Positions 35,636 through 44,036 of a DNA stretch of 64,000 nucleotides are shown here, in pieces. The translations under genes were made by a program, and so were the position numbers. The notes beneath the pieces were generated by a model. The model was not told where the DNA came from and ran no database searches. It was given only the letters and a program-made list of their open reading frames with translations. Positions within the stretch are counted from its first letter, which is position 1, and the number at the start of each line of letters is the position of its first letter. Where the stretch lies: contig NZ_FOHE01000001.1 in NCBI RefSeq assembly GCF_900111445.1, forward strand, positions 1 to 64,000, given 5' to 3'. This DNA comes from Oceanobacillus limi. GTDB taxonomy: Bacteria; Bacillota; Bacilli; Bacillales; Amphibacillaceae.

Positions 35636-36739
35636 TTATACAGAAGCTTTTAGATGAATGTTACTATCATCTACTTTTACGACCCAACCAAATGGATCGT
35701 CTCGTCTACCATATTGAATTCCTGTTAGTGTGTCATATAGTCTTTTTGATAGATCGCCTGTTTCTCCGTTGTTAATTACAAGGTCTTCATCGTTCCAGGC
35801 TAATTGACCAATTGGAGAAATAACCGCTGCTGTTCCTGCGCCAAATGCTTCTTCTAGCGTACCGTTTTTATAGGCTTCGTATACTTCTTCCATGGAAATG
35901 GCACGCTCCTCAACCGGAATGTTCCAATGTTTTAGCAATTGGTTCACAGAATTTCGTGTAACACCTTCTAAGATACTTCCATTTAGAGCTGGTGTGACCA
36001 CTTCACCGTTGATTTTGAAGAACACATTCATACTGCCAACTTCTTCAATATATTTCCGCTCGACGCCATCTAACCATAATACTTGGGCAAATCCTTTTTT
36101 TGCAACGTCTTCCTGAGCTTTTAGGCTAGAAGCATAGTTTCCTCCAGTTTTTGCTTCACCAGTCCCACCTACAACGGTACGGACATATTGGTTTTCCACG
36201 GCAATTTTTATTGGATTGATTCCCTCTTTATAATAAGCTCCTACTGGGGATAGAATGACAATAAATTTATAATGACGAGAAGGAGCTACACCAAGATAAG
36301 GCTCGGTGGAAATAATGAATGGGCGAATATACAGAGACGTCCCTTCTGCTGTCGGAATCCAATCTTTTTCTAATGCAATAAGTTGTTGGATCGCTTTTAT
36401 TCCAAATTCCTCATCAATTGGTGGAATACAAAGTCGTTGGTTCGAACGATTTAATCTATGAAAGTTTTTTTCCGGACGAAATAATTGAGCATCTCCTTCT
36501 GGTGTGATATATGCTTTCAATCCTTCAAATACAGATTGACCATAATGAAATACCATTGCGGAAGGATCTATGCTTAGTGGTTGATATGGTACAATGCGTG
36601 GATCGTGCCACCCTAACTCATCCGAATAATCCATTATAAACATATGATCGGTAAATACTTTTCCAAATTCTAGCTGACTTGACTCTGGCTTTTGCTTTCG
36701 CGAAGAACAAAGCTCCATATGAATTGTTCGTTCTTCCAT
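35636..36739 (-). CDS. ilvE: Branched-chain amino acid aminotransferase
   Basis: A 367-residue PLP enzyme of fold type IV that interconverts Leu/Ile/Val and their 2-oxo acids. MVFHYGQSVFEGLKAY, RPFIISTEPYLGVAPS, GGTGEAKTGGNYASSL (containing the PLP Lys), EVGSMNVFF and LNGSILEGVTRNSV are the diagnostic blocks. AAGGGG precedes the ATG. It is divergent from cstA. Candidate CcpA and CodY sites lie in the shared upstream region (36826-36858). Confidence 0.93.
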   Translation of the reverse strand: MEERTIHMELCSSRKQKPESSQLEFGKVFTDHMFIMDYSDELGWHDPRIVPYQPLSIDPSAMVFHYGQSVFEGLKAYITPEGDAQLFRPEKNFHRLNRSNQRLCIPPIDEEFGIKAIQQLIALEKDWIPTAEGTSLYIRPFIISTEPYLGVAPSRHYKFIVILSPVGAYYKEGINPIKIAVENQYVRTVVGGTGEAKTGGNYASSLKAQEDVAKKGFAQVLWLDGVERKYIEEVGSMNVFFKINGEVVTPALNGSILEGVTRNSVNQLLKHWNIPVEERAISMEEVYEAYKNGTLEEAFGAGTAAVISPIGQLAWNDEDLVINNGETGDLSKRLYDTLTGIQYGRRDDPFGWVVKVDDSNIHLKASV

Positions 36740-36825
36740 GACACCATCCCCTTGTTGTTAAATATTGCTATCAATCTTAAGATATTTTTCAGGCTTAGGC
36801 AAGACCTATTTTTGAACAAATTTAA

Positions 36826-36840
36826 ATGTAAACGCTTTAT
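36826..36840. promoter_or_regulatory. Candidate cre (CcpA) site
   Basis: ATGTAAACGCTTTAT fits the cre consensus WTGNAANCGNWNNCW at all but one fixed position. It lies between divergent ilvE and cstA. Carbon control of cstA would make sense, since CstA acts on carbon starvation. Confidence 0.5.
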
Positions 36841-36843
36841 CAA

Positions 36844-36858
36844 AATAATTAGAAAATT
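36844..36858. promoter_or_regulatory. Candidate CodY box
   Basis: AATAATTAGAAAATT matches the CodY consensus AATTTTCWGAAAATT at 12 of 15 positions. It is directly beside the cre-like site and upstream of ilvE. A weaker relative lies at 36924-36938. Confidence 0.45.
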
Positions 36859-37015
36859 TAAGCGAAAACCTCTTGATTTAATGTATAAACAAGTTTAGAA
36901 TCTTCCTTATTATCTTTTTTTTACTTTTTCAGAAAGTGGAAATTTAAAAAAATAAAAGTAAAAGAATTATTTGCTTTGATAGGAGAATTGATTTTTTTAA
37001 AAGGGAGGCTTAGCG

Positions 37016-38461
37016 ATGATTACATTTGTTGCATCAATCATGTTACTAGTAGTAGGTTATCTTGTTTATGGGAAGGTGGTTGATCGAATTTTTGGTATAA
37101 ACGATCAACAGAAAACACCAGCTTATGCAAAAAATGATGGTTTTGATTATACGCCGATGAGTTGGTGGAGAGCGAGCTTAATACAGCTATTGAATATCGC
37201 TGGGCTTGGTCCTATATTTGGTGCAGTGATGGGTGCTTTGTATGGTCCGGTTGCATTTATATGGATTGTAGTTGGTTCCATTTTTGCAGGGGCTGTGCAT
37301 GATTATTTTTCGGGAATGTTATCACTAAGACACAATGGGGCACAGTATCCGGAACTTGTAGGGAAATATTTAGGGAGACATGTGAAATTATTAATTAATA
37401 TTTTAACGATTCTATTGATGATTCTTGTTGCTGCGGCTTTTACGGCAGGTCCAGCAGAACTAGTGGCCCAAATTACACCACTTGGTTTCACAGCTGCTAT
37501 TGTAGTTGTTTTTGCTTACTTGTTAATTGCATCTGTATTGCCAATTAATAAAGTGATCGGAAAGATTTATCCGATATTTGGAGCAATTTTAATATTTATG
37601 GCTGTTTCTATTGGCATTGGGATGTTCTTTTTTGATAATCCCATACCTAATTTAACCTTTAGCAATTTACATCCAGGTAACTTGCCGTTGTGGCCGCTAT
37701 TAATGGTTACCATTTCTTGTGGGGCAATATCTGGGTTCCATTGTACGCAGAGCCCAATTCTAGCTCGAACACTAAAAAAAGAAAGTGATGGTAGAAAAGT
37801 CTTTTACGGGGCGATGATCGCTGAAGGAGTGATTACGTTAGTTTGGGCAGCTGCAGGTATGACGTTTTTTGGTGGGACCGAAGCGCTTCAAGGTGCACTA
37901 AGTGCAGGGGGGCCTGCTGGAGTGGTTAATGAAATTAGTATTTCAACCCTTGGGGCTTTTGGTGGCATTCTAGCCGTATTAGGTGTTATTATTCTTCCAA
38001 TCACCACTGGCGATACGGCCCTTCGTTCATCTAGAATGATGCTTGCAGATTTGTTGAAACAATTTACGAAAAAGGATTTTAAAGGTAAAAAATCATTGAT
38101 GTTCTTAATGATTCCTGTAGCAGTGCCAGCATTTTTATTAACACAGATTGATTATAGTTTTCTTTGGCGTTATGTTGGTTGGTCCAATCAAGTTGTTGCA
38201 ACGGTCATGCTTTGGACGGCTGCTATGTATTTATTAAAACATCATAAATTCCATTGGATTTGCAGCATACCCGCAATATTTATGACGGCAGTTGTTAGTA
38301 CCTATATTTTTTATGCACCAGAAGGTTTTAATTTAGCTTATTCAACTTCTATGATTATTGGAGCTATCATTTGGCTTGTCGTTGTTATGTGGTTTGTATG
38401 GCAGGTTATTCGACATAAGGATTGGCCAACAAATAAAGTTGTAAGAACAGAAGCAGGATAA
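37016..38461 (+). CDS. cstA: CstA-family carbon-starvation protein (peptide/pyruvate transporter)
   Basis: A 481-residue membrane protein. Key blocks are YGKVVDRIFGI, ASLIQLLNIAGLGPIFGAVMG, AGAVHDYFSGMLSLRHNG, SGFHCTQSPILARTL and PITTGDTALRSSRMM. The CstA family takes up peptides or pyruvate in starved cells. It is shorter than the ~600-700-residue members, i.e. the compact form. GGGAGGC precedes the ATG. Confidence 0.9.
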   Translation: MITFVASIMLLVVGYLVYGKVVDRIFGINDQQKTPAYAKNDGFDYTPMSWWRASLIQLLNIAGLGPIFGAVMGALYGPVAFIWIVVGSIFAGAVHDYFSGMLSLRHNGAQYPELVGKYLGRHVKLLINILTILLMILVAAAFTAGPAELVAQITPLGFTAAIVVVFAYLLIASVLPINKVIGKIYPIFGAILIFMAVSIGIGMFFFDNPIPNLTFSNLHPGNLPLWPLLMVTISCGAISGFHCTQSPILARTLKKESDGRKVFYGAMIAEGVITLVWAAAGMTFFGGTEALQGALSAGGPAGVVNEISISTLGAFGGILAVLGVIILPITTGDTALRSSRMMLADLLKQFTKKDFKGKKSLMFLMIPVAVPAFLLTQIDYSFLWRYVGWSNQVVATVMLWTAAMYLLKHHKFHWICSIPAIFMTAVVSTYIFYAPEGFNLAYSTSMIIGAIIWLVVVMWFVWQVIRHKDWPTNKVVRTEAG

Positions 38462-38578
38462 ATCGATTTCTAATTAAGCTTAATTGGTAATTAAGTCGTT
38501 TCGATCAATTGGGGAAATAGTAGAAAACAGCGATTAGCAAATGAAATAGTCAAACAATTAAAAATAATATTAACGCAC

Positions 38579-38620
38579 AAAAAAGCTTGAGGGAACTTTA
38601 CAATCCTCAAGCTTTTATTT
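38579..38620 (+). terminator. Terminator after cstA
   Basis: AAAAGCTTGAGG and CCTCAAGCTTTT are perfect 12-bp arms followed by T-rich sequence. Confidence 0.9.
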
Positions 38621-38724
38621 TTCATGTAGTAGATTATTTCTTCCATGTAGGTGTTTAGAGAGAAAGTTATGAAGCTAACGAGGTAGGTTTATTGAAGAAG
38701 TTAAAACTGTGGTTAAATATCCTT

Positions 38725-38823
38725 TCATTGTTTATCCTCCTCGCTAAGTAAAGAAGTAAGATCTATAAATAATTGTTCAAGCTCTTCGTATGTTTTTTCG
38801 ACTGGAGAATCTATTTGTAACAT
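38725..38823 (-). CDS. Possible 32-residue acidic peptide gene
   Basis: It starts MLQIDSPVEKTYEELEQ and ends LTSLLSEEDKQ, a strongly amphipathic acidic helix. AAAGGA lies too close to the ATG to be ideal. A second, 17-codon frame (MKGYLTTVLTSSINLPR) overlaps its stop as ATGA. It may be a remnant of a larger gene. Only codon composition supports it. Confidence 0.25.
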   Translation of the reverse strand: MLQIDSPVEKTYEELEQLFIDLTSLLSEEDKQ

Positions 38824-39261
38824 TCCTTTGCACTTTAATTAAATCACTTTTACGAATAATATTTGTTTTTGCCAATTCGTCACCACAAGGGGAATACGTC
38901 AAATTAAATTATGCGTTTCCCTAAATTTGAGAGGGGAAAATCAATTGTAAGAAATGCAGAAAAAGAGTTATTCTATCCAACGAATAATTCATTTAGGTAA
39001 TAATTGATTTGTAAAGCAATATCTCCATTCTTTAGTCTGATATTAGAAATTCGGATATTATTCTTTGGTATTACTTATTAGATAGAATGAAAAATAAAAT
39101 ATTATGCTGATCCGTATGTAAAATATTATACTTAAGGTAACGGGGGCATTACCTCAAGAAGGGATCATGTTTTTCTTATTGATCAAACGGAGTAGGGTAG
39201 TGGAAGAAGGAATATATTGAATAAACTAAATAAAAATTCAAGTGAAGTTTGGAGTGGTTGT

Positions 39262-39648
39262 ATGAATTTTAGAGAGTTTGGATTGATATTATTTGTTGAA
39301 GAATACGAAAAATGTATCCGTTTTTACAGAGATAGTTTACAATTACCTGTTAGGAATATTAAAGAAACATTAGTAGCTTTCGATTTACCAAATGGGTATT
39401 TAATGGTAGAACAAGGTGGAATTGGTTCAGTGCATGAAAAACAGAGAGAGCAAAATCCCACTGTTCTACGATTTGATGTAGACTCGTTAACCACTGAAGT
39501 GGAAAAGTTAGAGGAAAACGGTGTTGTCTTTATACATAAAAGTTTAAAGTTTGATTGGGGGACTATTGCGGTTTTAAATGACCCTGATGGAAATAGAATT
39601 GAAATAGGAGAAATTAATACTTCAAGTGGTTCATATATCCCAAAATAA
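39262..39648 (+). CDS. VOC-family (glyoxalase/bleomycin-resistance fold) protein
   Basis: 128 residues from MNFREFGLILFVEEYEKCIRFYRDSL (quoted in part). The end LNDPDGNRIEIGE is the second metal-ligand strand of the vicinal-oxygen-chelate fold. GGAG lies upstream of the ATG at 39262. It is a single-domain member, working as a dimer in known relatives. The substrate is unknown. Confidence 0.8.
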   Translation: MNFREFGLILFVEEYEKCIRFYRDSLQLPVRNIKETLVAFDLPNGYLMVEQGGIGSVHEKQREQNPTVLRFDVDSLTTEVEKLEENGVVFIHKSLKFDWGTIAVLNDPDGNRIEIGEINTSSGSYIPK

Positions 39649-40086
39649 GTGTATTAGGGCTATTGCATGTAAGCGGAATAGTTTTTATTGTTTTGAGGAG
39701 AGTCAGTATGGTTGGAATAGGAATTGTTGTACACGACCCCTCAAATTGGAATAAAGGGCTTATGGCAGCAGAATACCAAGTAAGGCAAATAATTAACGGT
39801 TCGTATCTTTGTAGGAACCGTTTTTCTATGTGTAATGTACGTAACGTTATAAATCATTTTTTGATGCCCCCTATCAAAGAGAAGTTCTATGATCTACAAT
39901 TTACACCCTCTAAGCAATTTATTTTGATTTCATGCAAATAGAATTTAAGATAGATTTTGTATCAAATGGATACATGCATGGAAAAATCTTATTGATTATT
40001 ATCAGGCTCTATCTAGAAGGTATGACTTCTTAGGAAGAAACGAATACTAGAGCTGGCAACTATATTTCGTAAAAGGGGTGCGATGA
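39649..40086. other. Intergenic region
   Basis: It contains a terminator-like hairpin (39795-39828). An open frame through it (39709-39941) overlaps that hairpin and has no recognisable content, so I leave it uncalled. Confidence 0.45.
39795..39828 (+). terminator. Terminator-like hairpin
   Basis: AACGGTTC and GAACCGTT, perfect 8-bp arms, followed by TTTC. It could end the VOC-protein transcript. Confidence 0.6.
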
Positions 40087-41022
40087 ATGCGTGCAGTTGT
40101 TATCAATGAATATGGTAGTAAAAATGTGTTAGTGGAGCAGGAGCTTCCGAAACCAGAAATAAAAGAGAACCAAGTACTTGTTGAGGTATATGCGACTTCT
40201 GTTAATCCGATTGATTGGAAGCTTCGTGCGGGTTATTTGAAGCAGATGCTTGATTGGACTTTCCCAATTATCCTAGGTTGGGATGTTGCTGGTAAGATCG
40301 TTGAAGTAGGTAGTGAAGTGAAGGACTTTCAGGTCGGGGATGAAGTTTTTGCGCGACCGGATACTACCAATAAAGGTACGTATGCGGAATTTACGACGGT
40401 GGATGAGGAATTGTTGGCGAAGAAGCCGAGTAATCTGACCTTTGAGGAAGCAGCATCAATCCCATTAGCAGGGTTAACCGCGTGGCAGTGCCTAGTGGAT
40501 CATACAAAAGTCAAACAAGGTGATAAAGTACTTATCCATGCTGGTGCTGGTGGTGTAGGAAGTTTGGCGATTCAAATGGCAAAACATTTGGGTGCCTATG
40601 TCGCGACAACAGCGAGTGAAAAAAATGAAGCATATGTAAAAGAGCTAGGCGCGGATGAATTCATTAATTACCGCACACAACAATTTGAGGAAGAACTGAG
40701 TAATTATGATGTGGTAATAGACACAATGGGTGGAGAGATCTTAAATAAAAGCTTCCAAATAGTAAAGCCTGGGGGCAGGTTAGTAACGATCGCCGGACAA
40801 CCTGATTCAGCATTAGCAGAAAAGCATCAAGTAACAGCGAGCTCCTATTGGTTAACCCCAAACGGTAAACAGCTAAGTGAAATCGGCGACTTATTGGAGA
40901 AAGGAATCCTGAAACCACAAGTCGGACATGAATTCAGCTTTTCAGCAGAAGAACTGCAAAAAGCACACGAATTAAGCGAAACACACCACGCCAAAGGGAA
41001 GATCGTCATAAAAGTTAAGTAA
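40087..41022 (+). CDS. NAD(P)H:quinone-type zinc-less MDR oxidoreductase
   Basis: A 311-residue medium-chain dehydrogenase/reductase. The N-terminal GroES-like domain (VYATSVNPIDWKLRAGYL, GWDVAGKIVEVGSEV, GDEVFARP) is followed by a Rossmann domain (VLIHAGAGGVGSLAIQMAKHLG). It lacks the zinc-ligand Cys set, as expected for quinone reductase/enoyl reductase-like members. GGGGTG precedes the ATG. Confidence 0.88.
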   Translation: MRAVVINEYGSKNVLVEQELPKPEIKENQVLVEVYATSVNPIDWKLRAGYLKQMLDWTFPIILGWDVAGKIVEVGSEVKDFQVGDEVFARPDTTNKGTYAEFTTVDEELLAKKPSNLTFEEAASIPLAGLTAWQCLVDHTKVKQGDKVLIHAGAGGVGSLAIQMAKHLGAYVATTASEKNEAYVKELGADEFINYRTQQFEEELSNYDVVIDTMGGEILNKSFQIVKPGGRLVTIAGQPDSALAEKHQVTASSYWLTPNGKQLSEIGDLLEKGILKPQVGHEFSFSAEELQKAHELSETHHAKGKIVIKVK

Positions 41023-41028
41023 TTGGGA

Positions 41029-41096
41029 GGAAGCGAGGGGACGGTTCTTTTGCTTCCTTCTAGCTTTTGGAAGCGCGAGAACCGTCCCCTCGCTTC
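41029..41096. repeat. REP-like element pair, GAACCGTCCC family, inverted
   Basis: GGAAGCGAGGGGACGGTTCT...GCTTCC, a short spacer, then GGAAGCGCGAGAACCGTCCC...GCTTC. It lies between the oxidoreductase stop and the module B antitoxin promoter, and can serve as terminator. Confidence 0.8.
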
Positions 41097-41098
41097 AT

Positions 41099-41127
41099 TT
41101 GACAGTATATCTAATAAAAATTATACT
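41099..41127 (+). promoter_or_regulatory. Antitoxin RNA promoter, module B
   Basis: TTGACA (41099-41104), 17 nt, TATACT (41122-41127). Confidence 0.85.
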
Positions 41128-41133
41128 AATACT

Positions 41134-41266
41134 AAGAAAAAGGTACCGAGTAGCTCGAACTACCCAGTACCTACAACTACAGCCGCATAAAGAGCGGTTG
41201 ACCATATGTTTGTTTGTACAAAAGAGGTAACCACTACCATGGTCTGGGGGCGGTTACTTCTTTTTG
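41134..41266 (+). ncRNA. Antisense RNA antitoxin, module B
   Basis: Same layout as module A: a start-proximal hairpin with GGTACCGAGTA...TACCCAGTACC, and a 3' terminator GAGGTAACC...GGTTACTTC with T run. It overlaps the 3' end of the convergent toxin gene. The ends are inferred. Confidence 0.7.
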
Positions 41267-41361
41267 TATAGGAAAACGACGATAGTTACAATAAGTGTTA
41301 TTCCTGCTGTCAATGAGATGCTAAATTGAACTAGTAAACTTAATGCCTCGTAAGTCGTCAT
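41254..41361 (-). CDS. Type I toxin peptide, holin-like, module B
   Basis: A 35-residue peptide differing from module A mainly in the last third (ends VVFLYKKK). It has the same MTTYEALSLLVQFSI start, one membrane helix and GGGAGGTGG ribosome-binding site. The third copy lies only 1.4 kb downstream. Confidence 0.85.
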   Translation of the reverse strand: MTTYEALSLLVQFSISLTAGITLIVTIVVFLYKKK

Positions 41362-41526
41362 CCAAACCACCTCCCTTCACAGGAAGTGGCCAACCGCCCA
41401 CTATACTATGTAGTTGTTATTATTAGTTTACCATATTAGTTAATAGATTTGTGTAAAAAAGGAACATTCGTTCGTCGATGTGTTCTTTCTTATTATGACT
41501 TCTCTTGAAAGGATTTAACGCTATAT

Positions 41527-41547
41527 AGGGACAAGGGTCCTGTCCCT
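41527..41547 (-). repeat. AGGGACA...TGTCCCT palindrome, terminator-like for degV gene
   Basis: Perfect 7-bp arms of the GGGACA family directly after the DegV-type gene stop, with one extra TGTCCCT copy next to it. Confidence 0.6.
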
Positions 41548-41560
41548 AAACTTCCTGTCC

Positions 41561-42412
41561 CTAAACTTCAAGCCCCGCAATCCCAAATCCTCCAGGGCCT
41601 GAATGGGTTGAGATCATGGCACCTGCTTGCATCCACTGGATTTTTTGGAAACCATGTTCCCTTGCAATTTCTTCTGCCCGTTGTTTAATCCCATCGTCAA
41701 GACCAATCGAGTAGATTAAATAAAGTTGATCCCGATCAATATTGTATTGATTAAAATAGTCGCGCATAAGTTTTTCTGAAACAACACTCATTTTCCCGCG
41801 GTATTTCTTATTGGAAACAAGATGTCCATCAATTAATTCAATTCGAGGTTTTATTTTTAACAAAGCCCCACCAAGATAAGCAACATTACTTACACGGCCA
41901 CCAGCCCTTAAAAATTCTAAGCTACCAGGTACAAAAGCAAGTTTTGACTTAGGAACGATGGCTTTTATTATTTCTACCAATCGAGCAGGTTCGATCGTTG
42001 GTTCTTGTTCTAGGAGACTAACAGCATACATCACGATAGCCGTTAATCCGCCGGTCACATTCAACGCGTCAATGAGGAATAGATTTTCAAATTCCTCTGA
42101 TGCAAGCACTGCATGTTGAAAAGATGAAGAGGCTTTAGAAGTGTAGCCAATATGAATAATTGTGCAATTGGGAAAATCTTTGTTGATCTTTGTGAAGAAT
42201 TCTTGATACTCATGTGAATTTGTTGACGTTGTAGAGGGAATCTTTTTTGTGCGGTCATAGTAGTCATAAATTTCTTGTACAGGTAATGAACCATCCTCAT
42301 AATCTTTTTCATCCATAATGATATGCATTGGTACAACTTGAACATCATGCTTTACAGCTAAATCCTCTGGTAAATCTGCTCCACTCTCTGTTGTTAAAAT
42401 GATTTTTTTCAT
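41561..42412 (-). CDS. DegV-family fatty-acid-binding protein
   Basis: A 283-residue DegV/FakB-like protein that binds a fatty acid for phosphorylation by FakA. ILTTESGADLPEDLAVKHDVQVVPMHI (in part) is the N-terminal strand-helix with Ser/Asp, TSTNSHEYQEFF carries the conserved TS, and FLRAGGRVSNVAYLGGALLKIKP is the helix lining the acyl tunnel. The end HSGPGGFGIAGLEV is also typical. No fakA gene is nearby. AGGAG precedes the ATG. Confidence 0.9.
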   Translation of the reverse strand: MKKIILTTESGADLPEDLAVKHDVQVVPMHIIMDEKDYEDGSLPVQEIYDYYDRTKKIPSTTSTNSHEYQEFFTKINKDFPNCTIIHIGYTSKASSSFQHAVLASEEFENLFLIDALNVTGGLTAIVMYAVSLLEQEPTIEPARLVEIIKAIVPKSKLAFVPGSLEFLRAGGRVSNVAYLGGALLKIKPRIELIDGHLVSNKKYRGKMSVVSEKLMRDYFNQYNIDRDQLYLIYSIGLDDGIKQRAEEIAREHGFQKIQWMQAGAMISTHSGPGGFGIAGLEV

Positions 42413-42565
42413 CGTACTCCTCCAATTGTTCGTGCATCAGTTTATTATAAGTGTGAGCTAACAGAGCCCATAAATGGGTACCTGCTTCATAATAACTATA
42501 TTATCACAATTGTCTTAACTAATCGAAAAAGCAAAATCGGAAGGGGTATGATCTGTTAATGGTAA

Positions 42566-42594
42566 TTGACAGTATATCTAATAAAAATTATACT
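42566..42594 (+). promoter_or_regulatory. Antitoxin RNA promoter, module C
   Basis: TTGACA (42566-42571), 17 nt, TATACT (42589-42594). Confidence 0.85.
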
Positions 42595-42600
42595 AATACT

Positions 42601-42730
42601 AAGAAAAAGTACCGAGTAGCTCCAACTACCCAGTACCTACAACTACAGCCGCATAAAGAGCGGTTGACCGTTTGTTGTTTGAGTCAAAAAGAAGTAATCG
42701 CACTGGTCAGAGGGCGGTTACTTCTTTTTG
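42601..42730 (+). ncRNA. Antisense RNA antitoxin, module C
   Basis: Same layout as modules A and B. Its terminator stem AAAAAGAAGTAATCGC...GCGGTTACTTCTTTTT is longer and matches the decayed module D. It overlaps the toxin 3' end. Confidence 0.7.
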
Positions 42731-42825
42731 TTTAGAAAGACGACGATAGTTACAATAAGTGTTATTCCTGCTGTCATAGAAATACTGAATTGAACTAGTA
42801 AACTTAATGCCTCGTAAGTCGTCAT
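42718..42825 (-). CDS. Type I toxin peptide, holin-like, module C
   Basis: A 35-residue peptide with the same start as modules A and B, ending VVFLNKKK. GGGAGGTGG precedes the ATG at 42825. It differs from module B in only a few residues, so the two are recent duplicates flanking the degV-type gene. Confidence 0.85.
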   Translation of the reverse strand: MTTYEALSLLVQFSISMTAGITLIVTIVVFLNKKK

Positions 42826-42975
42826 CCGTACCACCTCCCTTCACAGGAAGTGGCCAACCGCCCACTATACTATGTAGTTGTTCGTATTATTTTATCATAA
42901 TAGTAAATAAAATAGTATAAAAATAGAACAAACGTTTCTGTTCGGTTGAACACTTGGAAAATAGGATCTCTAGGC

Positions 42976-43074
42976 TTATGTGTCTTGTTTAACTAACTTC
43001 AAAATATCTTCACCAAATTCCTCAGCTTTCTTCGGTCCAATTCCTTCTACTCTTAATATCCAAGAAACACTGAT
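42976..43074 (-). pseudogene. Remnant of an HRDC-domain protein (C-terminal end)
   Basis: Translation reads SWILRVEGIGPKKAEEFG then EDILKLVKQDT and a stop. The GIGPKKAEEFGEDIL pattern is the end of an HRDC helicase-and-RNaseD C-terminal domain, as in RecQ-like proteins. No upstream frame continues it, so only the tail of a deleted gene is left. Confidence 0.55.
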
Positions 43075-43129
43075 CGAGTATAGAGATAGATTAAACCGTT
43101 CCCAAGAAAATCCTCTTCATTAGAAGGGT

Positions 43130-43240
43130 TTATTCTTGTATGTAGTCAATAATCCCTTGGTTTTTAGCATAGGGAATACGTTTAGAAGGTTGAGTTTGAT
43201 ATCTTTTGTTATATAGAAAAAATCCCTTTCGTATCGATTG
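43130..43240 (-). pseudogene. Possible C-terminal gene remnant
   Basis: A frame ends with KRIPYAKNQGIIDYIQE and a stop, has no start codon of its own and is cut off upstream by a REP-like sequence (about 43249-43268). It looks like a second gene tail, unidentified. Confidence 0.3.
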
Positions 43241-43248
43241 TTACAAAA

Positions 43249-43268
43249 GAACCGTCCCTACGCATCAT
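43249..43268. repeat. Degenerate GAACCGTCCC-family REP-like element
   Basis: AAGAACCGTCCCTACGCATC, lacking the left arm. Confidence 0.5.
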
Positions 43269-43346
43269 TTTTTGTGGTATGATGGGATTGTTAAAATGTG
43301 TGAATTTTTCTAATAAAGGAAGAAATTTTTTAAAGGGGGTAATGTA

Positions 43347-43817
43347 ATGTCTGAACCAAAGGAAGTTATTTTTGAAAAAGATGAACATGAGAATCCCAAA
43401 CCTGAAATGAAGAGGGTGGAGGGGAAGCCAACTTCTGCTTTTAAAGGGGCATCTTGGTCCGCGTTATTAATCGGTGTTGTAGCATATTTGATCGGTTTAT
43501 ATAATGCAACGATGGAGTTAAATGAAAAAGGTTATTACTTCGCACTTTTAGTCTTTGGGTTATATGCTGCTATTTCCTTACAAAAAACAGTTAGGGATAA
43601 AGAAGAAGGAATCCCTGTTACAAACATCTATTATGGCGTTAGTTGGGTTGCGATAATCATTGTTCTCATTCTAATGGCAGTTGGCTTGTATAACGCTGGA
43701 AGTATTACATTAAGTGAGAAGGGTTTCTATGCTATGGCATATGTTCTTAGCATATTTGCCGCAATCACCGTTCAGAAAAATATTAGAGATTCGCATCGAG
43801 CGCGGGAGAAAGAATAA
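43347..43817 (+). CDS. YiaA/YiaB-family membrane protein
   Basis: 156 residues with two copies of the YiaAB two-helix unit. Each has a helix, an N-E/S-KG(Y/F)Y turn ([20 protein letters not shown] and [20 protein letters not shown]) and a second helix ending LQKTVRD / VQKNIRD. Function unknown; related Gram-negative proteins respond to stress. AAAGGGGG precedes the ATG. Confidence 0.85.
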   Translation: MSEPKEVIFEKDEHENPKPEMKRVEGKPTSAFKGASWSALLIGVVAYLIGLYNATMELNEKGYYFALLVFGLYAAISLQKTVRDKEEGIPVTNIYYGVSWVAIIIVLILMAVGLYNAGSITLSEKGFYAMAYVLSIFAAITVQKNIRDSHRAREKE

Positions 43818-43923
43818 ACGTGAGTTGTTATTATCATAAAAATGATCATCTATTGATCATTTTTTATTTTTGTTAGGATATAGTACGGTCCGGTTCTACT
43901 GCTCTTTTTGAGAAGTAGCGTTT

Positions 43924-43946
43924 CGACAAGTGCCTGGCACTTGTCG
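43924..43946. repeat. REP-like palindrome, GTGCCTGGCAC family
   Basis: CGACAAGTGCC TGGCACTTGTCG is a perfect palindrome, 41 nt upstream of a GAACCGTCCC-family element. Confidence 0.8.
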
Positions 43947-43986
43947 AATGAAATTCTAATGGGTTAAAATTCGGAGGAAGCTGGAA

Positions 43987-44015
43987 GGAAGCGCGAGAAC
44001 CGTCCCCACGCTTCC
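43987..44015. repeat. REP-like element, GAACCGTCCC family
   Basis: GGAAGCGCGAGAACCGTCCC then CACGCTTCC. It lies immediately upstream of the ribosome-binding site of the WYL gene. Confidence 0.8.
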
Positions 44016-44036
44016 TTTTGGGAGAGGAGTGGTTTG

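Larger units (their letters stand above)
38462..39261. other. Long intergenic region
   Basis: It holds the cstA terminator (38579-38620) and a doubtful small minus-strand ORF (38725-38823). From 38830 to 39200 I see only AT-rich sequence without support for a gene. Confidence 0.5.

Noticed and set aside
39709-39941. Open frame with GAGGAG upstream starting MVGIGIVVHD
   Set aside because: It runs through a terminator hairpin, has no family resemblance and odd composition. It could be a decayed gene, but the support is too thin to call.
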